DNA of 64,000 bases, taken from positions 1 through 64,000 of the forward strand of contig JBAWVS010000005.1 of the NCBI GenBank assembly GCA_037147175.1. Reading direction: 5' to 3'. The stretch comes from a bacterium (GTDB taxonomy: Bacteria; Cyanobacteriota; Vampirovibrionia; Gastranaerophilales; UBA9971). The notes under the pieces are model-generated. The model saw only the letters and a list, made by a program, of their open reading frames with translations. It did not search any database and had not been told where the DNA came from. Positions 57,437 through 64,000 of the stretch are shown in pieces. The position numbers and the translations under genes are program-made. Position 1 is the first letter of the stretch. Each line of letters opens with the position of its first letter.

Positions 57437-57563
57437 GGTATTCGTTCCGGGGTTCGGGGGTGGTAGCCCCTGAATCTCTTTCCCCCGCTGGGTTTTAGTT
57501 TTTCTTTCTTTTGGTTCTGTTTTCTTTATTTTTGCGTCCAAAAAGAAAGAAAATGAACAAAGC
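57437..57563. repeat. Dispersed palindromic repeat, copy 2
   Basis: Inverted counterpart of 3250-3380, with the shared blocks TTTTTCTTTCTTTTGGTTC and AAAAAGAAAGAAAATGAAC, ATTCGTTCCG and the GGGG/CCCC stem ending in CCCCTGAA. Around 75-80% alike by eye with small gaps. Confidence 0.7.
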
Positions 57564-57579
57564 GATACTTCAGAAGTTA

Positions 57580-58866
57580 CTAAAATAAAATACCTGCGAT
57601 TGTTGCAGAGAGATAAGAAGCCAAAGTTCCGCAAATCAAAGCCTTAAACCCTAATTTTGCCAGATCAGCCCTTCTGTTTGGAGCCAATTCACCAATTCCT
57701 CCCACTTGAATAGCGATAGAACTGAAATTTGCAAACCCGCAAAGAGCAAAGCTTGCTATAACTATTGACTTTGGAGAAAGGACAGCAGCAGTTCCTTTAA
57801 TCATAGGCACAAGGTTTAAATAAGCCACAAACTCATTAATCACCATTTTAGTTCCCATTAAAGAGCCTACTGTTGCTGATTCATGCCATGGAACACCCAT
57901 TAACCATGCAAGTATTGAAAAAATTCTTCCTAAAATACCGCTAAGGCTTAAATGATGCAGATCAATTCCGACAAAGCCCAAAGAAAGTCCAATATTTGCC
58001 GAAACAGTCCCTATGCAGCCTAAAACAGCATCTATCATATTAATAAGCGCAATAAGCCCGATAAGCATTGCAATTACGTTTATTGAAATTCTCATTCCTT
58101 CGCTTGCGCCATGAGCTATTGCATCCAGAAGGTTTGCACTTGTTTTCTTTACTTCAAGTTTAATTTTTCCTTTAGTTTCCGATTCCTGTGTTTCGGGAAA
58201 AACAAGTTTTGAAATCACTAAAGCGCCGGGAGCCGCCATAACGCTGGCTGCAAGAAGATATTCCGCAGGAACGCCCATCGAAATATAAACAGCCATAACT
58301 CCGCCGGCTATACACGCCATGCTTCCAGCCATTGAAGCAAGAAGCTCTGAATTTGTCATACTTGCCACATAAGGTTTAATAAGTATTTGAGCTTCCACCT
58401 GTCCTACAAATGCGCTTGCGGCATTTGAAAGTGCTTCACTTCCGCTGACACCCATAATTTTATAGACAATTTTAGCGACAAAGGCAACTACTTTTTGCAT
58501 TAAGCCTATATGATAAGCAACATTTACAAGAACAGCAACAAAAATTATTGTCGGAATAAGCTTGAATGAAAAAACAAAACCGTTTCCCGATCCGAGAACT
58601 TTTTCAAGAAGCGGCTGATTTGCGAGACTTCCAAAGACAAAATCTCCGCCTTTGCTTGCAAAAGCAAGAAGATAGCCTATTCCTTCTCCAAGTTTTCCGA
58701 ATATAAATTTTCCCCACGAGGTTTTAAGCACAAAAACAGCAATCAATAATTGAAGAGAAAGACCTGAAATTATAGTTCTCCAGTTAATCGCCTTTTTATT
58801 GTTTGACATAAGATAAGCAATACCGAGAATAACAATAATTCCAAAAATTCCAAAAAATCTACCCAA
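57580..58866 (-). CDS. nupC: NupC-type concentrative nucleoside transporter
   Basis: Ion-coupled uptake of nucleosides across the inner membrane. About ten hydrophobic segments; family signatures LSNAASAFVGQVEAQILIKPYV, ASMAGSMACIAGGVMAVYISMG, PGALVISKLVFPE and FSSIAIQVGGIGELAPNRR. 428 residues, typical. The start is TTG 58866, with AGAGGG 7 bases upstream. Last gene of a minus-strand run. Confidence 0.95.
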   Translation of the reverse strand: MGRFFGIFGIIVILGIAYLMSNNKKAINWRTIISGLSLQLLIAVFVLKTSWGKFIFGKLGEGIGYLLAFASKGGDFVFGSLANQPLLEKVLGSGNGFVFSFKLIPTIIFVAVLVNVAYHIGLMQKVVAFVAKIVYKIMGVSGSEALSNAASAFVGQVEAQILIKPYVASMTNSELLASMAGSMACIAGGVMAVYISMGVPAEYLLAASVMAAPGALVISKLVFPETQESETKGKIKLEVKKTSANLLDAIAHGASEGMRISINVIAMLIGLIALINMIDAVLGCIGTVSANIGLSLGFVGIDLHHLSLSGILGRIFSILAWLMGVPWHESATVGSLMGTKMVINEFVAYLNLVPMIKGTAAVLSPKSIVIASFALCGFANFSSIAIQVGGIGELAPNRRADLAKLGFKALICGTLASYLSATIAGILF

Positions 58867-58954
58867 CTTCTAACCCTCTATTTCTCTAATTATGGCTATT
58901 TTACTATTTGATTCTTGTAATAACAAGGAAATGTTTTCAAAACGGGTTTTCTTT

Positions 58955-59611
58955 TTAGAGTGAGCATATATAAATAGCTTCTTCTGCATAACAATTCGGG
59001 AAAATATTATGAAAAATATCCCTTTTAACCTTCGCTTTATTCATGTAAATTTCTTTTAAAATTTCAATTTGTCTTTTCTGACAAAACTCTTTAAAATCAT
59101 TTATGGTTAAAAGATGGATATTAGGGGTATTGAACCATTCAAAAGGAAGTATATTCGACTTCGGCATTCTTCCTGCCAGAGTTAAATAAAGCCGCACACG
59201 CCAGTAAGCGAAATTGGGGAAGCTTATAACAGCTTTTTTCCCGACACGAAGCATTTCCTGTATTACATAATCCGGTCTGTGGGTACATTGAAGCGTTCTG
59301 TTGAGAATTACGTAATCAAAAGACTTATCCTGATAATCTTTTAGCCCTTCATCAACATCTCCCTGAAAAACTGATAATCCTTTTTCAATACATTTGATTA
59401 TATTATCTTCATTGATTTCAACGCCTCTGCCCTTAACATTTTTCTTGTCTTTAAGAAGCTTTAAAAGCTCTCCGTCTCCGCAACCAAGGTCAAGAACTTT
59501 TGCTTCAGGTTCTATCATTTGCATAATAATGTCATAATTGACATGAAGCCCCTGTGAGGTTTCATAATGCTGTCTTGCTTTTTTGTTATCTCGTGAAATT
59601 ATTTTTGTCAT
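58955..59611 (-). CDS. metW: MetW-family methyltransferase-like protein
   Basis: MetW works with MetX in methionine synthesis in several bacteria. LDLGCGDGELLKLLKD is the SAM-binding loop, then GVEINEDNIIKCIEKGLSV, DVDEGLKDYQDKSFDYVILNRTLQ, and the MetW hallmark FPNFAYWRVRLYLTLAGRMPKS with FEWFNTPNIHLLT. 218 residues. metX is not adjacent here; lysC, which feeds the same amino-acid family, lies two genes upstream. Confidence 0.93.
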   Translation of the reverse strand: MTKIISRDNKKARQHYETSQGLHVNYDIIMQMIEPEAKVLDLGCGDGELLKLLKDKKNVKGRGVEINEDNIIKCIEKGLSVFQGDVDEGLKDYQDKSFDYVILNRTLQCTHRPDYVIQEMLRVGKKAVISFPNFAYWRVRLYLTLAGRMPKSNILPFEWFNTPNIHLLTINDFKEFCQKRQIEILKEIYMNKAKVKRDIFHNIFPNCYAEEAIYICSL

Positions 59612-59624
59612 TGGTTTTCATTCT

Positions 59625-60629
59625 CTAATAATAAAAGATTTTTGTTTTACTTATTTTATCGCCTTCCTGAAAGTTTAGAACTTTATTAGGATTCTCGTTA
59701 TTAAATATTTTCGCATAATTTGTTTTTACAATAATGTTTTTTGCTTTTTTAATAATTTGTTTGAAAGTTATATCTTTATTTTCTACCTCAACCCTGTCAG
59801 GGTATATTTTTAAAATTTTATACTGATTTGGATAGGTTACAACAGAAGGAAGAGAAATAAAAAGCTTCCCGTTTAAGTTCTTGGCGGCATAATTGTGATG
59901 ATGCCCGCTTAAAACCAATTTTACCTGCGGATATTTGTTTATAACAGTTAAAAATTCATCAGCATTTTCCAGAACAAAGTTTTTCTGTGCTGTTTTGTTG
60001 GAAACTGCTGCTTGAAAAGCAGGATGATGCATAACAATCATAGTAAACTTGTCAGGGTTGGATTTTAAAATATCATCAAGCCATGAAAGTTCTTCAGGTG
60101 GTATTTTCCCTTCAAACTTGTTTTCAACAGAAGTATCCAGACCTATTAAAAGAGTATTATTAGCAAGTTGTTTACTCCAGTATGTTAAATCAGGATTTTC
60201 AAAACCGTTTCTCCTGAATTCAGCGCAAAAATCCTGTTTTGTATAACTTTCTTTCAGGTCAGAATCTCTATCTCCAAGTATTGAAAAATAATTTACGTTT
60301 ATATCTTCAATACTGTCAAGAAAAAGAGGTAAATCACTTAACGTATTATCGTCATTTTCCGTCAAATCACCGCCGAAAACCACAAAATCAAGATTGGGAA
60401 CAGTTTTTATACTTTTAATGACATCCTGAAAAATAACAAAACTTTCTTTATAAAGAATCCAATCTTCATTTTCTTTGAATGAAACATGCGTATCGGGAAG
60501 AAAAATCATTTTAAAAGGTTTAAAATTTTGCTGTTGTGCTTGAACTTTAATTGGCATAGAAAAGCATCCTGACAGTACAAATAAAACCGTCAAAAACAAA
60601 TAATACTTTAAAAAACGCTTTAAGTTCAT
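59625..60629 (-). CDS. Lipoprotein metallophosphoesterase
   Basis: A signal peptide with a lipobox (VLFVLSGC, lipidated Cys22) sends it to the cell envelope. The phosphoesterase motifs follow: LPDTHVS, FGGDLTEND, LGDRDSD in place of GNHD, VMHHPAF and LSGHHHNY. 334 residues. The substrate is unknown. It lies between lysC and metW with gaps of 27 and 13 bases, so it is probably in their transcript although its function looks unrelated. Confidence 0.88.
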   Translation of the reverse strand: MNLKRFLKYYLFLTVLFVLSGCFSMPIKVQAQQQNFKPFKMIFLPDTHVSFKENEDWILYKESFVIFQDVIKSIKTVPNLDFVVFGGDLTENDDNTLSDLPLFLDSIEDINVNYFSILGDRDSDLKESYTKQDFCAEFRRNGFENPDLTYWSKQLANNTLLIGLDTSVENKFEGKIPPEELSWLDDILKSNPDKFTMIVMHHPAFQAAVSNKTAQKNFVLENADEFLTVINKYPQVKLVLSGHHHNYAAKNLNGKLFISLPSVVTYPNQYKILKIYPDRVEVENKDITFKQIIKKAKNIIVKTNYAKIFNNENPNKVLNFQEGDKISKTKIFYY

Positions 60630-60656
60630 ATTTTTATTCCGGAATTCGCAAAAAAT

Positions 60657-61907
60657 TTAACTTGCCTGAACTTTATCAAGATCTATATTTTCGTCATCCA
60701 GCTCAAACTTTGTATGAAGGGCCTTTATGGCATCATTAGCCCTTTCTTTATCAACAAGGCAGCTGATTTTAATTTCACTTGTAGCAATCATCTTAATATT
60801 GATATTTTCATCAGCTAAAGCTTCAAACATATCGGCGGCAATCCCCGGTCTGTCAATCATTCCTGCGCCTACAATGCTGATTTTTGAAATATTATTATCT
60901 ACTACAATTTCTTTTGCTTTTAAAATTTGTTTAATATCTTGAAGCACTACAAGAGCTTTGCTTAAATCTGCTTCATCAACAGTAAACGCAATATTATTAG
61001 CATTATCTTCTTCAAGCGACTGAATAATCATATCAACGCTTATGTTGTTTTTTGAAAGAACTCCAAAAACTTTTGCCGCAATACCGGGCTGATCCGGCAC
61101 TTTCAAAAGAGCTATTCTTACCTGTGAATCGTCTGCTGCAACACCACTAACCGCTCTATAAATTTCCATTTCTTCCACTCCTAAAATTAAAGTTCCGGGA
61201 TCGTCAAGATAAAAACTGCTTCTTACCCTCATAGGGACATTAAATTGATTTGCTGTTTCAACTGATCTCGGATGAAGTACATTAGCTCCAACTCTTGCCA
61301 ATTCAAGCATTTCTATATACGAAATCCGATCAAGCCTGCTTGCTTTTGGAACACATCTGGGGTCAGCAGAATAAACAGCTCTCACGTCAGTATAAATATC
61401 ACACCTGTCAGCTTTTAAAGCTGCTGCAATGGCAACTGCCGATGTATCAGAGCCGCCTCTTCCGAGTGTTGTAATTTCTCCTTCCAGAGTTACACCCTGA
61501 AATCCTGCAACTACAACTATTTTTCCTTTATTTAAATTTTCTTCAAGCTTGTCTGTTTTAATATCAATAATTCGAGCCTTTGAATGAACGCTTTCAGTAA
61601 GAATTCCAACTTGAGAAGCAATAAGACTTACCGCAGGAAAGCCTGCTTCCTGAATAGCCATAGTCAAAAGGGCTATAGTAACTTGCTCTCCAGTGGAAAG
61701 AAGCATATCCATCTCTCTGTTATCAGGTTTTTGCGAAATTTCTCCCGCCAGTTTCACAAGATAATCCGTTGTGTGTCCCATCGCAGAAACAACAGCCACA
61801 ACTTTATTTCCGTTTTTATATTCTTTTATTACAGCGTTAGCAACATTTTTGATTTTTTGAGAATCTGCTACTGATGTTCCGCCAAATTTTTGAACTACAA
61901 TGCCCAT
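60657..61907 (-). CDS. lysC: Aspartate kinase
   Basis: First step from aspartate to lysine, threonine and methionine. It opens MGIVVQKFGGTSVADSQKI; the kinase fold continues with STGEQVTIALL, GRGGSDTSAVAIAAAL and DPRCVPKASRLDRISY, then two ACT domains (about 265-400) for feedback by amino acids. 416 residues from ATG 61907; the open frame extends 14 Lys-rich codons up to a TTG, unlikely as start. Cyanobacterial enzymes often carry four ACT domains; this one has the two-domain form. Confidence 0.96.
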   Translation of the reverse strand: MGIVVQKFGGTSVADSQKIKNVANAVIKEYKNGNKVVAVVSAMGHTTDYLVKLAGEISQKPDNREMDMLLSTGEQVTIALLTMAIQEAGFPAVSLIASQVGILTESVHSKARIIDIKTDKLEENLNKGKIVVVAGFQGVTLEGEITTLGRGGSDTSAVAIAAALKADRCDIYTDVRAVYSADPRCVPKASRLDRISYIEMLELARVGANVLHPRSVETANQFNVPMRVRSSFYLDDPGTLILGVEEMEIYRAVSGVAADDSQVRIALLKVPDQPGIAAKVFGVLSKNNISVDMIIQSLEEDNANNIAFTVDEADLSKALVVLQDIKQILKAKEIVVDNNISKISIVGAGMIDRPGIAADMFEALADENINIKMIATSEIKISCLVDKERANDAIKALHTKFELDDENIDLDKVQAS

Positions 61908-62046
61908 GTCTCTTTCTTTCTCTTTTTTATTTATTTTTCTTTTTTCCAATGTCTCAAAATACGACTTTAAGTTGAAAAATTAATTCAATTTAAATTATAT
62001 TACACCCATTATTCTTTAATTGTAACAAATTATAAATAAATAATTA

Positions 62047-63888
62047 TTAATTTTCAAAATCGATAATATCGTTTAAACTCTTATCGCTTCCAAGTTTTGT
62101 TAAACTTTTATTCAGATAAATATGAATAAGTTCCTTTTTTTCGGGGTATTCATTGTTTAATCTTCTGAATTCATGTTCAAAAACTTCAAAATCGCCTTGT
62201 TTAGCTTTTATATAAGCAATATTAGCTAAGCTGTCAATATGATCAGGCTCGATTTCAATAACTTTATTGAAAAAATCCGCTGCCTGCGCTAAATAATTAT
62301 CATCATTATAATAATCAGACATTTCAAGATAAGTTCCTCCCAGAAGAAAAAGAGCCGGAACGAAATTCGGAACTTTAAAAAGCACTTCATAAAAGACAGG
62401 CAGTGCTTCATCAAAATTTTTCAGTCTTATTAAAGCTTCACCTTTGCCAATATATGCAGGCAGTAGGTCAGATTTAATTTTTAAGGCATTATTAAATTTT
62501 TCTATTGCATCTTTCAAGGCCTTATTGTCTTTAGAAAGAATTATTCCGTAAATCATGCATACCTGTGCTGAATTCGGTGCTATTTTATAAGCTCTTCTTA
62601 TTTTTCTTATTGCTTCTTTTTCATTTCCGATTTCATTAAGAGCCACAGCATAACCAACATGAGCATCCAGATGGTCGGGATCTTCGTTTATAGCTTTTTG
62701 ATAGTACTCTATCGCGCTGTTATAATCGTTTAAGAGGCTATAAGCTGACGCTATCAAGTAATTTGCGTCCGTTTTTTTTAAATTAAATTTTGAAGCTTCT
62801 TTGTATCTTTCTATAGCAAGTGAGTTATTGCCTTTAAGGCTTGCGATACTACCTAATTTGATATAAGCGTCTATATAACGCGAATCTTTTTCGATTAAAG
62901 TGAGAAGCATTTCTTCAGCTTTGTCTAACTCGCCTGTTTCCGCAAGAGAAAGAGCCAGATAATACATTGCCTGTGTTTGATCAGGTTTGATTTCAATTGA
63001 TTTATTAAGCTTATTGATTACTTCAAAATGTTCGCCGTATTTTTGAAGTGTAATTCCCCAACAAAGATAAAGCTGTGCATTTTCAGGGTTTATTTTTTCA
63101 GCAATTTTATAATATTCGATAGCTTTATCATACTTTTTCATTTCAGTTAAAATTTCAGCCATGTTAAGCTGAAAATCTATTTTTGACGGAATCATATCTA
63201 CAGCCATTTTGCCTTTTTCATAGGCTTCTTCAAGCCGTTTCCGCTTTAAAAGAGACATAGACCAATAATACCAGGCATCAGGATTATTAGGATGAATTTT
63301 TGTGCATAAAACAAATTTTTCTATAGCTTCTTCATCTCTTTCCAACTCAACCAGTACTACTCCCCAGAGGAAAAGTGCCTGATGAGATCTCGGGCTGAGA
63401 GTTATAGCTTTTTTAAATTTTGTTTCCGCAAGTTGCTTTTGATTTTGCCTTGCAAGAGCGATTCCCCAATTAACATAAATTTCGGCATTTTTAGAATTTA
63501 AATCAAGCGCTTTTTGATACATTTCTTCTGCCTGTTGAAATTTTCCTGTTTCAACGAGGGCGGCTCCCCATAAAGCATAAGATTTTGTGCATTTCGGATC
63601 AATTTGTAATGCTTTTCTGAACTTTTCTATAGCTTCATCATATTTTCCCTGTGTAGCAAGGGCTATTCCCCAGTTATTAAAGCTTTCCGGCGTTTTGGGG
63701 ATCATATAGGTTGATGATTCAAATTTTTCCATTGCCTTATCTACTTCTCCGGAATTTGCAAGATAAATTCCCCAGTTGACAAAGGCTCTGGAAGGTATAA
63801 CAACTTCTTTTGTAACCGCTTTATAGCTGGAAATCGAATTATTAAATTTTAAAACTTTGTCGACAAATTTTTTTATAAATTTTAACAT
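62047..63888 (-). CDS. Large TPR-repeat protein
   Basis: 613 residues made almost wholly of tetratricopeptide repeats (some 15). The first seven carry Trp-Gly in helix A (NWGIYLA, NNWGIALA, LWGAALV, NWGIALA, LWGVVLV, LCWGITL), a subtype with Trp where Leu is usual. A basic amphipathic start MLKFIKKFVDKVLKF may touch the membrane. The start ATG 63888 has GGAG 4 bases upstream; the frame continues 36 codons into a repeat element without support. Likely a scaffold; partners unknown. Confidence 0.9.
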   Translation of the reverse strand: MLKFIKKFVDKVLKFNNSISSYKAVTKEVVIPSRAFVNWGIYLANSGEVDKAMEKFESSTYMIPKTPESFNNWGIALATQGKYDEAIEKFRKALQIDPKCTKSYALWGAALVETGKFQQAEEMYQKALDLNSKNAEIYVNWGIALARQNQKQLAETKFKKAITLSPRSHQALFLWGVVLVELERDEEAIEKFVLCTKIHPNNPDAWYYWSMSLLKRKRLEEAYEKGKMAVDMIPSKIDFQLNMAEILTEMKKYDKAIEYYKIAEKINPENAQLYLCWGITLQKYGEHFEVINKLNKSIEIKPDQTQAMYYLALSLAETGELDKAEEMLLTLIEKDSRYIDAYIKLGSIASLKGNNSLAIERYKEASKFNLKKTDANYLIASAYSLLNDYNSAIEYYQKAINEDPDHLDAHVGYAVALNEIGNEKEAIRKIRRAYKIAPNSAQVCMIYGIILSKDNKALKDAIEKFNNALKIKSDLLPAYIGKGEALIRLKNFDEALPVFYEVLFKVPNFVPALFLLGGTYLEMSDYYNDDNYLAQAADFFNKVIEIEPDHIDSLANIAYIKAKQGDFEVFEHEFRRLNNEYPEKKELIHIYLNKSLTKLGSDKSLNDIIDFEN

Positions 63889-63948
63889 CCACTCCACTCG
63901 GATTTTTGTATTATTATTGTTTATAGCTATATAAATAAAATTAATTAA

Positions 63949-64000
63949 CTTGAATTGCCAGATAGTTGAAATCCACATTAATATTGGTATTGTCATTCTG
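63949..64000. repeat. Nested inverted repeat, family member 4 (cut by window end)
   Basis: CTTGAATTGCCAGATAG is the left outer arm and TTGTCATTCTG at the very end is the start of the inner arm, laid out as at 12142. The remainder lies beyond the window. Confidence 0.55.

Larger units (their letters stand above)
57231..57579. other. Repeat-filled spacer upstream of the small unknown protein
   Basis: A 349-base gap between minus-strand genes containing two unrelated repeats (57328-57372 and 57437-57563). A 71-codon open frame across the second repeat is part of the repeat and the nupC 3' end, not a gene. Confidence 0.5.

Noticed and set aside
57419-57634. 71-codon open frame on the minus strand
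   Set aside because: It spans the dispersed repeat and the 3' end of nupC in another frame.
63889-63996. N-terminal extension of the large TPR protein
   Set aside because: The extra 36 codons read through a repeat element and lack a ribosome-binding site, while ATG 63888 has GGAG directly upstream.

Overview
The window is chromosomal DNA from an AT-rich (roughly one third GC by eye), densely coded, diderm bacterium. It reads like a non-photosynthetic relative of cyanobacteria (Melainabacteria / Vampirovibrionia, Gastranaerophilales-like). The clues are: atpD and atpC standing as a separate pair as in cyanobacteria, a lipopolysaccharide gene (kdsA) next to sugar-nucleotide genes, a type IV pilin, a divergent PilB/GspE-like ATPase, DUF378 membrane proteins, and several small proteins with no well-known homologue. 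The placement is an inference; no rRNA gene is present to test it.

Layout. 0-9.6 kb: end of a chemoreceptor gene, then gyrB and glmS on the minus strand, two DUF378 membrane proteins, a degenerate PilB-like ATPase and the atpD-atpC pair. 9.7-14.3 kb: a small unknown protein with gatD, then dnaA, yraN and prfB with its programmed +1 frameshift. 14.3-25.5 kb: two calcineurin-like phosphoesterases, a group II PLP decarboxylase with an SDR, a chemoreceptor, pheT and an intracellular subtilase-like protein. 25.5-35.5 kb: dnaX, the rfbC-rfbB-rfbD dTDP-rhamnose genes, a MarR-EmrA-EmrB efflux unit, pepA and an orphan OmpR-type regulator. 35.6-49.3 kb: a pilin, kdsA, two phosphohexomutases, an EF-hand protein, a ferredoxin behind a large hairpin, a TPR protein, UDP-glucuronate decarboxylase, galE, leuS, a histidine kinase and an LD-carboxypeptidase. 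49.4-64 kb: a four-helix membrane protein, a HEAT-like protein with an HExxH site, a CHASE2-GGDEF protein, a methyltransferase, a duplicated RWYD-motif protein with folE2, then a minus-strand run (TPR protein, lysC, lipoprotein phosphoesterase, metW, nupC).

How it fits together. Much of the middle supplies envelope sugars: GlmS (glucosamine-6-P), RfbBCD (dTDP-rhamnose), KdsA (Kdo), two phosphohexomutases, UXS (UDP-xylose) and GalE (UDP-galactose). GatD and LdcA act on peptidoglycan. Core information genes (gyrB, dnaA, dnaX, prfB, pheT, leuS) are scattered among them, so this is a conserved chromosome backbone, not a genomic island. I saw no prophage, IS transposase, CRISPR array, tRNA or rRNA.

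The non-coding layer is the least ordinary part. A dispersed family of nested inverted repeats recurs at about 12.2, 19.5, 41.1 and 63.95 kb, with an inner-only relative at 57.3 kb. A second, unrelated repeat pair lies at 3.3 and 57.5 kb. A perfect 21-bp inverted repeat covers the ribosome-binding site of the ferredoxin gene. dnaX carries a run of ten A residues at which either shifted frame stops within a few codons. Several unrelated proteins without signal peptides share a short N-terminal SFxG motif.
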